From Misgurnus anguillicaudatus (lineage: Eukaryota; Chordata; Actinopteri; Cypriniformes; Cobitidae): a stretch of DNA of 64,000 nucleotides. The stretch covers positions 9,615,001-9,679,000 of the forward strand of contig NC_073359.2 of the NCBI RefSeq assembly GCF_027580225.2, given 5' to 3'. The notes beneath the pieces are model-generated. The model had not been told where the DNA came from and did no database searches. It saw only the letters and a list, made by a program, of their open reading frames with translations. The translations under genes and the position numbers were made by a program. Positions 1-11,382 of this stretch are shown here, piece after piece. Every line of letters starts with the position of its first letter. The stretch's first letter is position 1.

Positions 1-495
1 CATGTACTGTTAAAAGGTGGCTTCAAAGAAACCATGCTGATTTTAAACCACCCAAAGATGACCGGCGGGCCGGATAAAGATGATTGGAGGGCCGCATTTG
101 GCCCGCAGGCCACCAGTTGACTAGCCGTAGCCTACAGTATAAACATCCATGTCATATCAAAAGCATTGAACAGGACATAAGCTCACAAAATAAGTGGTTA
201 AAGAGGAAATAATGCAGGTTGGTGGGGGGACCTTAGCAGGTTCCCCATGGGGGATTTGGTAATTGAATGCTCTGACTGGATGACATATCGAAGATGAAAC
301 AGGGACACCAACCTAATGAGGAGCTATAGCTGAGGAGCTTTCAATGACCAGAGTGAGCTAACATATTTGCTGTCTGTCATGGCTGAAAAACATCCACTTT
401 GCATGTTCATGATGGTTTTAGCTTGATTATTAGTGCGATCAATAAAATAAAAACTTTAAACCAGCCGAAGCTTAGGTTTAATCCAATTTCTTTTA
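1..495. other. no gene; right end of a hAT-like relic near 60-121
   Basis: Positions 60-121 contain the GGGCCGG and TTTGGCCCGCAGGCCACCAG words typical of the right end of fish hAT elements whose body would lie off the left edge. The rest is AT-rich sequence with nothing recognisable. Confidence 0.35.
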
Positions 496-646
496 TTAAC
501 TTATTCACCGCCAGCAAGTTTCACAAAAAGCCTCTTCTATAAATATAACATACAAATATATCAAATGAAAGAACAAACCCTCTGCTTTCAAACAAACAAA
601 ACAGGATGTAGATCCTATCTACATTTTTTTCTCTGCTTATAAACTC

Positions 647-1573
647 TTAAAGGATTAGTCAATTTTCTTTAAAAAATCCAGATAATTTACTCACCACCAT
701 GTCATTCAAAATGTTGATGTCTTTCTTTGTTCAGTCGAGAAGAAATGTTTTTTGAGGAAAACATTTCAGGATTTTTCTCATTTTAATGGACTTTAATGGA
801 CCCCAACACTTAACAGTTTTAATGCAGTTTAAAATTGCAGTTTCAAAGGACTCTAAACGATCTCAAACGAGGCATCAGGGTCTTATCTAGTGAAACGATA
901 TATTCACTTTTGAACCACAACTTCTCTTCTTCCTCCGACTTACTGAGGAGCCAGTGCGACCTCACCTAATTGGGTAATGACGTGGAAAGGTCATGTGTTA
1001 CATATATGAAACGCACATTTGCGGACCATTTTTGGTGGTGGTTGAGGAGATTCCCCCATTCATATGTAAAGCGCTTTGAGAACTGAGAAAAGCGCTATAT
1101 AAATGTAACGAATTATTATTATTATTATTAAACAATAAACTGACACAAATACATTAATTAGTATCATTCCACATACAACAACGTCGGAACGGTCCTCTTT
1201 CTCCACACTTGTAAACACTGGGGCGTAGATTCGCATACGTCATCTGTAACCTTTTGACGAGATGACGTATTACGGAGCAAGAAGAGAAGTTGTGGTTTAA
1301 AAGTGCATATTTTTAATTTTTCTTGCAAAAATTACAATCGTTTCGCTAGATAAGACCCTTACGCCTCGTTTGGGATTGTTTAGAGTCCTTTGAAACTGCA
1401 ATTTTAAACTGCATTAAAACTGTTAAGTGTTGGGGTCCATTAAAGTCCATTAAAATGAGAAACATCCTGGAACGTTTTCCTCAAAAAACATAATTTCTTC
1501 TCGACTGAACAAAGAAAGACATCAACATTTTGGATGACATGGTGGTGAGTAAATTAGCCAGATTTTTTTTTAA
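647..1573. mobile_element. foldback element family TTAA-AGGATTAGTC, copy 1
   Basis: The left arm (about 647-900) is repeated in inverse orientation at about 1325-1573; for example caccaccatgtcattcaaaa on the left pairs with the inverse near 1535. TTAA occurs at both edges (647-650 and 1570-1573). It sits inside a SCCGCC MITE. The right tip differs from the second copy at 19497-20332, so the last 20 bases have decayed. Confidence 0.75.
1034..1130 (+). mobile_element. truncated retroposon tail with (ATT)n end, inserted in the foldback element
   Basis: About 97 bp reads gtggttgaggagattccccc, then the words GTAAAGCGCTTTGAG and AAAAGCGCTATATAAATG, ending in a run of ATT. This is the typical 3' end of an abundant fish LINE/SINE group. 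The related foldback copy at 19860-19890 reads straight from gcggaccatttt into aaacaataaactg, so this block is a later insertion. It is strongly 5'-truncated. Confidence 0.65.
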
Positions 1574-1834
1574 AGTGATATGGATATTTTTTTTTCAAAA
1601 ATATTTTTTTGCTAAAGTTTAAATAATTGCATTTTTGTGAAGGAATTTTGTTAGAGATCAGATTCAAAACGATTATCAAAACGGAGTGTAAAATAAGTAA
1701 ATAATTTTGCTTCAGTTTTTTTTTACAAATTGGGTAAGTGGATAATCGCGGTATTACAGATTAACATAAAAACTTATCAGGAAACACGAATCTCTTAATT
1801 GAGATAACTTAGTTAATGGCGGGGAAAGAGTTAA

Positions 1835-2640
1835 TGTGACCCTGTTTGTGAAATCCAAGTCTTAAAATCTAATTGTAAGTTTGATTTCAATCATTAATTT
1901 TAATCTTTGACATGACCTTACTCAGTCAATATTAAAGATATCAAGGTTATATTTTCATTGAATGTTCTTTACATTTTATAGGAGGATTTTATTTACAAAA
2001 AAGGCTGGTCTGGTTTTGGGTCTTGCAATTATTTTATTATGTGTCATAAGTTTACTAAAGAATCAATGTATTAGGCTGAATTATAATATTGCAGACAATG
2101 AGGAACAAGTACCCCTAAAACTCAGAATGGCACACGTTAATGGTACACATTCCCTTGAGAAGTCTCATTTTTTCCTACAGATACATTGGTAGCACCCTAG
2201 AGAATTGTCAGTGAAGGCTATAGCCACACACGCTAGGCAGCCTTTGTTCTACCGAAAGCGTTTGTCTTCGGTGTAGCGAAAAGAAGAGGGGTTAAAATCC
2301 GATTCAATCGATATCACTGGAGACGTACAGATACAAACAGAGGCTAAGGACTCCTCCCTTCTCCATCTGAAAGTTGAAATGGAATAAAATGTTGAAATGC
2401 CTTTGAAGTTTCAATGATAAACCCCGAGCAAGTCAATACTCAACGTATTCTTACAGATATCCGCAAAAAAGAAAAATCTAGATGATGACCTGAGTGCTTA
2501 TTTCTAAATATTAACTTTATAAATATTTGTATCTATTGTTAAAAACAGGTACATGGGTTGCCAAATGTAAGCGCTAAAGCTCATGAATGTCTCCATTCGT
2601 ATCCAAGAGGTGTATAATAATAAACTGTCCCACCATCATT
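1835..2640. other. AT-rich flank; one short ORF with a hydrophobic segment
   Basis: An ORF at 1962-2192 (+, 76 codons) begins MFFTFYRRILFTKKAG and continues with about 18 hydrophobic residues, resembling a type II signal anchor. No family was recognised and no flanking exons were found, although ttttttcctacag near 2168-2180 looks like a splice acceptor. It is most likely chance or a gene relic. Confidence 0.25.
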
Positions 2641-3120
2641 GCCAAATACCCCCGTTCACCTTCCATTCCCCCACTATTCAGGTTAACCCTGCGTGTCCCA
2701 GCTAATGAGGAGTTTCCGTGGCCCGCTGAGCGCCCGGGTTGGGCTGGAGCTTACCCTCGGCGTGGGACCGGGACGGTAGAGCACCGGTGTCAGCCGCCGC
2801 TTCGCTGCACATACATCATGCCGGTCATTAGCGGAGGATCAGGCTGGACCTTTGGCCAGCGCGCCACTGGCGGCAGAGAGAGGATGGTCATAAAAAACCC
2901 AGGCTCTGTCACTCATTGTCACTTAAAGCGAGAATTTATCAGGGCCTCTGCCTGCGCGCCGATGAATAATGAATGAGGTTCTGGAGCTTTGCCTTGACGC
3001 TCCGGTGCTAATGGGGCCGGAAAGCTGCGGCAGGACCATCCTTTGTGCCGTGAGGTCGCGCTGTCGGGGTACCGACTGGCCTCTATTGGTGGGCGAGAGC
3101 CAGGCCATAATATCACACAT
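2640..3120. promoter_or_regulatory. non-repetitive GC-rich block, candidate conserved non-coding element
   Basis: Base composition rises sharply over the AT-rich flank, there is no inverted-repeat edge, and no copy was noticed elsewhere in the window. Words such as gatgaataatgaatgaggtt are typical of homeodomain-rich non-coding elements. The overlapping short frames on both strands do not resemble any protein. Regulatory function is inference only. Confidence 0.3.
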
Positions 3121-3652
3121 TCACAGTAAGGTCTGACCCCTTCTACTCTTGATGTCTAAGCCCGAAGCAGCATATCTAGAGACTCGGGGTATACCACGAA
3201 ATTTAACACTTGCTGGTTTAAGCATCGTAAGAGCCCTCGCAAGTTTCGTTTCTCTCCAAAGTGTTAGAATTCTTGCATTATTGAGCTACAAGACTTTTAT
3301 TTTGACACGAGGCTGCTTAATGTGGCCTTGGAGGAGTTTAAAATTACCATCGACTATAAATATGAAAGCAATATTGCTTTCAAGATTTGGATTCGGGGAT
3401 GGGAAGGTTATCCCTCACGGGCACTTTAACATGGACTCATAAAGATCAGGATGTTGCATCAGTACCGTATACTCCCAGAATGGGGGACAAAGACTTTGTA
3501 CATAACCAAAAAGCAATGGTAGAATAGCTCATGCTATTTTCCGCATTACCCATCCACACAATTCAGGACAGACACATGGGGAGATGAACATATTCGACAG
3601 CACTGAAACGTCTTATAACCGAAAAAAATTGCAGATAAAGAGTAACACAGAT
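3120..3652. other. no gene or recognisable repeat
   Basis: Mixed composition with short chance frames only; nothing supported. Confidence 0.4.
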
Positions 3653-3903
3653 GGGTGATTCTCACGAAATCCGAAAGGTGTCAAGCATCAGTATTTTTAA
3701 AAAGCCCTTAAATTTTTTTTTGCACATATAAGATTAAGGTCTGAACTTACTGTAATCATTGTTTTTAGAGGATTTAAAAAAATATTTCCTATAGAATTAT
3801 TTAATTTTTTCGGAAAATTATCATTACCGCAACATGATATTACATTAAATGCATTTACGAACTCATGTTTCGGTAATGAGAACTAAAAAGTTGTCTAGGT
3901 CAT
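3653..3903. mobile_element. partial copy of the GGGTGATTCTC element family
   Basis: It starts GGGTGATTCTCACGAAATCC and follows the same order as 4419-4617 (cacatataagattaaggtct, then aatatttcctata, then cattaccgcaac). It continues into aactcatgtttcggtaatga, which in the full copy lies at about 6200. It serves as a near-empty version of the full copy. The right end was not found. Confidence 0.6.
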
Positions 3904-4418
3904 AAATATCGGCTCAAATGTTGCCTCCAGGTAAGTTTGTGTGCAATGGGTTTAAGTGAGAAGCAGAATGAAATTTAGGTAATCTCTCAATAGAATTTTT
4001 TTGGGGATGGGGAGTACCAGATTTGCTTGCTATGAATGATTTGAGATTTAATGTGAATGAAAACCACTTACATTTCAGTCTGTTTTTACAATATACTTTA
4101 AGAATTATGGACGTAGTGTCCGTGACTTCACCCATAGGTTTGTGGAGAGCTTTTTTAAAGCCTATAGTTGGCGAGCCTGATGTTGCCATCTTGGCCACGC
4201 GTCACCGCGCATCACTTGTGGATAACCGAAAATGGGTAAAAGGTGGGAGGTGGGTGAATCTTTCGACAGTAGTGACAGCAGTGGCATTTCACCTGTCACT
4301 CAAGTGGCCACGCCCTTAATTATGCAGAACAAAAAAATTCACACCTTTCACCCTTACAGTCATGTAGGACAAAATTAGACCAAAATCACTTTTTATTCCA
4401 TATATAATAAACACATTA
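3904..4418. other. no gene; repeat-like block near 4110-4330
   Basis: The words ttggcgagcctgatgttgcc, and aagtggccacgcccttaatt near the far edge, have the look of a dispersed fish repeat, but no edges or target duplications could be defined. Confidence 0.3.
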
Positions 4419-6776
4419 GGGTGATTCTCTCGAAATCCAGATTTAGAAAGTGTCCAGCATCAGAATTTTTAAAAAGCCCTTGAAGCCAATATTTTGCACA
4501 TATAAGATTAAGGTCTGAACTTATTATAACCATTATTTTAAGAGGATTTAAAAATATTTCCTATAAAATTATTTACATTTTTTAGATTATCATTATAAAA
4601 AAAATTTCATTACCGCAACCAGTGATGCCGGTAACGTGTTACTTACTGGTAATCTGACCACTTTTTTTAGTAACGAGTAATCTAACGCGTTAATATTTCC
4701 AAACCAGTAATCAGATTAAAGTTACTTATCCAAGTCACTGTGCATTACTATTTTTGAAATTTTCCTTAGTAAAATATATATTTTCTTGTATATTTCTTCT
4801 TGCGTCTCGGGAAGTGAAGTCAGGTGTGCGACAAGTCACGTTTTCAGCACGAGGACAATTCAGGTCACGTGTAAGCGACACAAACGTAAACAACGTACAA
4901 TGGAGAGAGAAGAGAGAAGCAGCTACAAAAAAACTACGTCAAATAAAAAAAAACATTTGGAGTCGCGGCACGGCACAGACAGTCAAACTAAGAGCAAGTC
5001 CCACCCGGTGATGCGAAGCAGTGAGCAGGAGGTCATCCACTACCCAAACAACAAAAGCTGGACTTCAGTGCAAAACCAGTAAGTGTGGGAGAGTTGAAGA
5101 ACGAAAGTAACAAAGCGATTTTCTCCGAGCCCTGATAACATCTCCATCTCAGTATGACAGCATATTAGCACATAACCTCTGAAAGAGTTGACAAATATCG
5201 CGTTATTTACTCACCGTTTTCCGTGTGTACATCCATAAAGGTGTTTTCAACCATGATAAATTACAAAAGCGGTTATTTTCTTATAACGCGTTGTGTTTCT
5301 CATTTCATGTGTTACAATACTGATAAATCTACAAGGTATTTACTATATAACATCCTGAAGACTTCTCAGTTTTTCAAAATAAAAGTTTAAACTCGACTAC
5401 CTTTTATTTTGTGAGTAGATCCTGTTGGGTCAAAAGTAACACTTGTTAGTTTTGTCCCGCTCCTAATACTGTGTATAATATGTTTAAAAATTGATACTAT
5501 TCCAATTTGATTTAATTTCATTTTCATAGTGTTCAAACTATTGAATTTTTTTTAGTCTCAGCAATTTAAGTTTGTACTGTTGGTTGCTTTTGAAACATTT
5601 GATAAAACTGAAATTTAAAATAAAAATGTAATTTAATTATTTTTTACAAAGATAAATGACAAAATAAGTTTGCAGTTACATATTAAAGAGGTCATAGTAA
5701 TATATATTTAATAAAAACAACTGTAACACAAAAATCTATCATGTTTTGTTGTGTTACTTTTGACCCACCTGTGTGTTACTTTCGTCCCTGCTGTCAAGGT
5801 CAATAGTAACAATTCACTACTCTTGTTTAAAGTGAAATTATACAGAAGTCGTTTTACATTTGTTCAAAATTCCAGCTGGTATTGATAGACCACACTTGTG
5901 AGTTATTGACCACAGCAAAAAAATATTATTTATGTTAAGTGAAGTCAAGAAAGACTCGTGTATATATATATATATATATATTAGTTTTTTAAAACACAAC
6001 AGTTCAACTTAAAATGTCAGGAGATACATTGTTGACGTTACTGTTAAAAATGCACTTCCAATAAAGTGAGTGTTGGCAAAACTGGTTGACATTTTTAATG
6101 TTGAGGCAGTGTGGGTGTTGGCAGATACTGGAATGTAACTAACAAAGTAACTTGTAATCTAACTTAGTTACTTTTAAAATCAAGTAATCTGTAAAGAAAC
6201 TCATGTTTCGGTAATGAGAACTAAAAAGTTGTCTAGGTTCTATGACAAACAAAATTTCTACTTTTATCTGAAGAGAAAAAATAAGAACTGCTTACCTGGT
6301 AGCCATCATGAGTGTTACAGTCAATTATGTCCCTTACAACAATTTTTTTTTTAAATGTAAGTTCCTTGAGGGCTTAAACAATGATTGAAAATTGTTGCGG
6401 AGGATGAGAAAATTGGTCTTGGACACATTTATTTTCCTTATTATTGTCTCTACATTTACCAATGATCACTAAAAACCATGTTTCTTTACTGTAAATGTTT
6501 ATAGTATAACATGCACTGAAGCTTTTTTTAATTATTAATATTTCCATGTCAAAGAACCCAAATCCAGTCATGCACACGTTGCGGTAATGAAAATTTTTCC
6601 CTTAAATGTGGAAAAAACTAAATTGGTTTGTATGATGTCATTTGAAATCATATGCAAAATAGTACATGAAGAGATGTTTGTAACTGTATGCTTATTACTT
6701 TGCATTTACTTTTTTTATCAAAATGTTTCATGACACCTCATAAGTCTAATTTCGCGAGAATCACCTAGATGCTTGC
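4419..6776. mobile_element. GGGTGATTCTC element, full copy carrying a nested element
   Basis: The left edge is GGGTGATTCTCTCG (4419) and the right edge is CGCGAGAATCACCT (ending 6776), an inverted pair. The order of internal words matches the partial copy at 3653-3903, except that a 1.6-kb block sits between cattaccgcaac and aactcatgtttcgg. No transposase frame is visible. Confidence 0.65.
4619..6197. mobile_element. hAT-like non-autonomous element nested in the GGGTGATTCTC element
   Basis: It begins AGTGATGCCGGTAACGTGTT and ends in a run rich in AAGTAACTTGTAATC/GTTACTTTTAAAA words, inverse to the left end. This edge type is typical of a common fish hAT group. A (TA)n run lies at about 5961-5982. 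There are no long frames. Exact 8-bp target duplication is not preserved. Confidence 0.6.
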
Positions 6777-7140
6777 AAATGAAAACTCTATGATTAGTTA
6801 TCGACCTGTCTTTGCTTGTAAATTGACTTGCTTGAAAATGATCTAACATGGCATACACTATGCGTACCGTGCACAAAATGCATAACAATCAAATGTGTGC
6901 CAATATTGAAAACCTTTTTCTTTGGGAGAAAGTTTGTTGATGCGTTTTCTGGACCGAACTTCTTTTCACTTTTGATACTGTACCTAACCGTAAGACTCCA
7001 CACACTGATGAAATGAAGAGTTTTAACTCAGTCTCAACGTCTCTGAGCGAAATAGTTTTTGATTTGTTCAGAAAAAGATTTGAAATAAACAAGTGAGGCA
7101 TTCTGAGCATCATACTGCACTTTCTTCCTGTCGAGTCTCT
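6777..7140. other. no gene or clear repeat
   Basis: Short frames on both strands overlap one another and none resembles a protein. Confidence 0.4.
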
Positions 7141-8060
7141 CAGAACTTTCGGCTAATTACAAGCGAAGCCCCACACCACAGAGTACTTGGATCCGTCGCT
7201 GTCTGAGGATGACAAAAGGCTTAGACGGGGCAAAAAACAAACAAGCCCCAGAATAAAAAAAGACTTTCTAGCTAGCTGCATGGGCGACGTCTAATCAGTT
7301 ACTTTATTTTTGTGCCTTCAGCGTTGAATCGAAACAGAAGTTCCTCTGATCAGTGAGCGAAGGGGATGTCCCACTGAGCCGGTGTCTTGCGTCCACAAAC
7401 CACGGGGTCAGTCCTTGTTGAGCATGCCATCGACTTCCACATCGGCATGTCTCGCATTCATTACCATGCACAGATGCGTGCTGGTGGGTAACGGCACCCC
7501 AGGACTGCCTGGAGGGGCCGCGCTGTATCCAGCCTCCATCGGGAACTGTTGCCACCAAATGGGAGCACGGGAAGTGCATTATGTGACTCCCTGCCTCAGG
7601 GTCAGAGAGGGGGCGACGTGGCATCTCCACCGAGCAGTCGTAAACAAGCAGAAGATGTAAGATCTCTTGATCGTATTCACATGCTTTATTATGCTGATTT
7701 TTCAGCAAACTAAACTAATCAAGGCAACTTTCCCCCTCTCGCATATACACAGGGGAAATCGCCAGAAAGGTTAAGCGCCGAGAGTCGATTTCGGTGCGTC
7801 GCCTCCAAACTTTGCCCTCTCCGGATCATTTCAAACAAACAGGGAAAGTCCGAATCTGTGCCGTGCTGAAAGCGGTCTCGCATGCTTAATTGGAGGGCTT
7901 GATGGACTAGGGTGAGAAATGTTCACGTTCAGTACTGCTCGTTGGGACCGAAGTTGTAAATAGTTAATTATGACTCGGTATGCAAATGTTGGCCTTTAAA
8001 TGAATTCAAGGAATAATTTCCATGTTCGTGGATTTGCATAAATGCATATTACATGCATTT
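7140..8060. promoter_or_regulatory. candidate conserved non-coding block with two POU octamers and TAATTA
   Basis: It is non-repetitive and less AT-rich at 7140-7900. Within the last 100 bases the sequence has TTAATTA (7964-7970), ATGCAAAT (7980-7987) and the inverse ATTTGCAT (8032-8039), about 50 bp apart, followed by gcatattacatgcat. Paired octamers with homeodomain core sites are common in developmental enhancers. Enhancer activity is inference. Frames at 7304-7708 and 7382-7660 are unlikely to be coding. Confidence 0.35.
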
Positions 8061-8129
8061 CCCACTCAACACCTCAAAATGTCATAAAGAGTGATACAAA
8101 TCATAATTGAATTCCAGTGTATTTACTAG

Positions 8130-8460
8130 TTTTAATAAAACCACATCAACATATACAGTACTGTGCCACCACTTGTTTTTTTATCCAAGTTTCAGTAATC
8201 ATCCATATTTATTTTTCAGTTTCTTTATTAAGATACATGGAAAAAAACTATTTTTAGTATTATTTTCTTTTTTAGTTACCAAATGGCCAAAGTTTAGGCA
8301 AAAGTCAGTATTTAGTGTGACCTCTAAACACATCTTGAACTCTTTTGAGAAGTCATCTGATTAGAAATTAGGCTTTCATTTCATTTAGGTTTGAGAGAAA
8401 AATTACAAAATTAGGTTTGTAAAAAAAAAACGTGTAAAAGGACCTCACACTAAATACTTG
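8130..8460. mobile_element. Tc1/mariner-type non-autonomous relic
   Basis: The left end has TACAGTACTGTGCCACCACT (8155-8174), and the interior words caagatgtgtttag/ctcacactaaatac recall 38660-38720, which belongs to a copy with a Tc1-like edge. No transposase remains. Confidence 0.45.
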
Positions 8461-8485
8461 AAAATTATAATTTTATTCTGTTTCT

Positions 8486-9000
8486 TTAACTCATTCCTCA
8501 CCAGCATTTTTTTTTTTTGAAGTTGCCCGCCAGCATTTTTTGTGATTTTCAAAAAAAGTTTCACAAAATGCCTTCCAGGAAAATGTTCTTCTAAAAATAT
8601 ATAAACATACAAATATATCAAATAAAAAAGAGACCCTCAGCTTTCAAACAAAACGGAAAAAAAAAAACGTTTCTATCTATCCTATTTATATTTATTTCTC
8701 TGCTTATTAACTATTAAATATGGGTATTTTTCTTTAAAAAAAACAAAAAATGTTTTAGCAAAAAGCTAAAATAATTGCATTTTTGTGAAGGAATTTTAAT
8801 AATGGTTCTGAATCTGATCTCTATCAAAACATACACTAAAATTAGTAAATAATTTTTTGTTTCAGTTTTTTTTATAAATTGGGTAAGTGAATATTTGCGG
8901 TATTACAGATTAACATAAAAACTCAACAGGAAGATGTTTTTCATGCAAATATTTTCTTTTAATTGACAAGATAACTCGTCAATAGCGAGGAAAGAGTTAA
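8486..9000. mobile_element. SCCGCC MITE, copy 2 (uninterrupted reference copy)
   Basis: The edges are ttaactcattcctcaccagc at the left and caatagcgaggaaagagtta at the right. This uninterrupted copy is the empty-site reference for the insertions in copies at 496, 14586 and 57763. Confidence 0.7.
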
Positions 9001-10017
9001 TACTGCCAGCAAATTTTCTGTACATAGGGGCGTTGTTAGATATAAAGCTCTACTGGGGCACAGGCCCCTTAATTTTTCCTGACTTTTTTAAAAGCCTAAC
9101 ACTTCTATACAATGTCCTTTGCTTAACACACTATTCCTAGATGTAGCTATTTAAAAATATTTAAGTATCATGTTTATTATACTTAACAGGAACATTGTTA
9201 ACATGTTTGGAGGCATAAATGGCCAAGGTTTGGAAATGAATATATTTTATTGCACATTTGCATTTTACATTATAAAAATATAACAGTAATTAATAACTTA
9301 TTTTTTACAAGAATATGTTTACAATAACACTATTTTAAGAAACCATTCATTTTATGACTGTTATACTAAAATAATCTCAGTCATAGTTACTGCCAACTGT
9401 GTCCTACAGCTATACACTAAATATTAATATCATAACTGAAAATACAAAATAGTATAACACATAAATCTGTTGATTTTTTCAGCAACAATGCAATTCTATT
9501 TGACAGAGGTTTACTTGAGATTTAATAATATTTATGACTGACTGGGTGAGGATTAAACTACTTTAAACTCATCATCTCTCATTTCTGCTTCCCTTTCCCT
9601 GCTTTGCACAAAACATTTCTGATGTCCATCTACAGGAGCTAATAGTGATCGAGTCAGAATAAGATTATCATTATTATTTAGAAACTTACTATAGTTTGTT
9701 ATGTTTTCATAAGATATCTCAATCGCGTGGCGTCATCTTGACTTTCATAAGCGGCTGCGCGCAGCTGAAAGGACAGTAGCTCGCGTCTCGACATGTTTTG
9801 GTAGGGGTACGCGTCCGTGCGATTGTTTAAGATTCCCGTCGAAAAATGAAAACAAAATGATGCCAGACGTTGGACTTAAAATATGACAGAGCATTATCTA
9901 TATCAATTTCTGTTTCTACCAAAGTCACGTTGCTGACGTTCAGATTCAAGCGATGTCTGTGTGACTGCGGTGAAGCAAAGGTGACGCTGGCGCAGAGTAG
10001 ATCACGTGTTGACCGGT
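9001..10017. other. no gene; AT-rich flank with scattered repeat words
   Basis: Near 9020-9080 there is a 'ggggc acaggcccc' repeat-like word. Nothing else could be resolved. Confidence 0.35.
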
Positions 10018-10133
10018 CAACGAATAAAATTAAAAGAACGCCATCGTATAAATATTCCCATCATGGTCGATGCAACATCGTGGCTTTTTTTGTACCGTGA
10101 AGTATCGTACTGTGAAATACCGTTACATCCCTA
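10018..10133. mobile_element. hAT-like right end (…CCGTTACATCCCTA)
   Basis: The stretch ending ACCGTTACATCCCTA, preceded by words of the form GTACCGTGAAGTATCGTACTG, matches the end of a common fish hAT group. The matching left end was not found upstream. Confidence 0.45.
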
Positions 10134-10679
10134 ATGTGTATATATATATCCACACATTCATCCATCCATGATCCTTCATCTAACCATTACTGTATTTTGC
10201 ATCAATGCACAATTTTTTGAAAGGGCTGCACAATCAAGACAAAAAAAATCATAATTGTCAATTATTTCTTCTGATATCGTATTAACAGTTATCATTTTGA
10301 TGAATAGTTTATACATTGTTTTCATTTCATTATCATTGTATACCTGAGGTTTAATGGTAACACTGTGTGACAACTAACCCTGCTGTGTAAAAATGTTTTC
10401 AATACCAGCTATCAGTTACTAGGTGTTGCTGACATGCTCACCCCTACTTTATGTTAGTTATGTTTTGTTCAGACAGCGAATGTAATTTATATACTAACTA
10501 CAAAAATATACTAACTACATTTAAATATATTATAATGTTTAGTTTTTCCCATCTATAAAATAATCTACTGGGAGGCTTTGGGTTAACCCAGTCTTTGTTT
10601 TAAATTAATGAGCACCTATTGTCCGATTCACGTTTTAAAATTTCCTTGTGTGTATAAGTACATGTTAACAATATGCAAA

Positions 10680-11060
10680 ACGATGATGCGAGTTATCGTC
10701 TCCAACGTAAATCTCTTTTCTTGGACTACAACAAACACACAGATTGTAAGCAACAGTTTACTTTCTGGGATTGGTGATGTAGTAAAGACCGACATTATCA
10801 TAATTCCTCCCGCTTCGGACTCACAGCCTGTAAGTTAACCCCTGTTAGCATTGCATTGTTGGCAAATCTTTCAAACATGGTAAGGAGCATCAGAGGTATT
10901 CAGGCCAATCACAAGATACAGATTAGCTGGCCAATCAGGGACACAGAGCTTTTCATATCTGTGCATTTCAGGAAGAGATTGAAATCTGGAGCTACAAAAA
11001 ATGTACAGTATGTAGAAAATAACTTTTTTAGTAATAAAATAGGTGCTCTTTAACATAGAA
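10680..11060. repeat. dispersed repeat, copy 1 (empty version of 33590-34560)
   Basis: The words cgtaaatctcttttcttgga and ctggccaatcagggacacag recur in inverse orientation at 34560-33600. Here the sequence cacagcctgtaagttaaccc is continuous, whereas the other copy is split at that place by a 618-bp insertion. Confidence 0.65.
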
Positions 11061-11382
11061 AAAATATTTGGCCCAACCGTGTTAAAACAACCCAGCATTT
11101 TGGGTTTAAACAACCCAGTTTGGCCCTTTTTCACCCAACTCTAGATTGAAAATAACCCAGCATTTTATGTTTTATATATTTATATGTAAATAACTTTCAG
11201 TTAGTTTAACTTATTTACAAAGCAATTTATTCCCACACGACATGAAGGAACAAATATTACATGAGACGACAATTTTCTACCACATTTTATTAATGCGCAA
11301 GCACATTTTATTACAGTAATTTGTGGTTAAACGATGGTGGGTTTATGAAATTGCTGGCAGGCATTGGTAAAACATGTACGGT

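Larger units (their letters stand above)
496..1834. mobile_element. MITE family 'SCCGCC', copy 1, split by a foldback element
   Basis: Arms match 8486-9000: left words ttcaccgccagcaagtttca, and right words ggcggggaaagagttaa at 1818-1834. The middle (647-1573) is a different foldback element. Removing it restores the order seen in the uninterrupted copy. Five copies of this family are present in the window (here, 8486, 14586, 38816, 57763), all with the edge CTTTCCCCGCC or its inverse. No coding capacity is visible. Confidence 0.75.
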
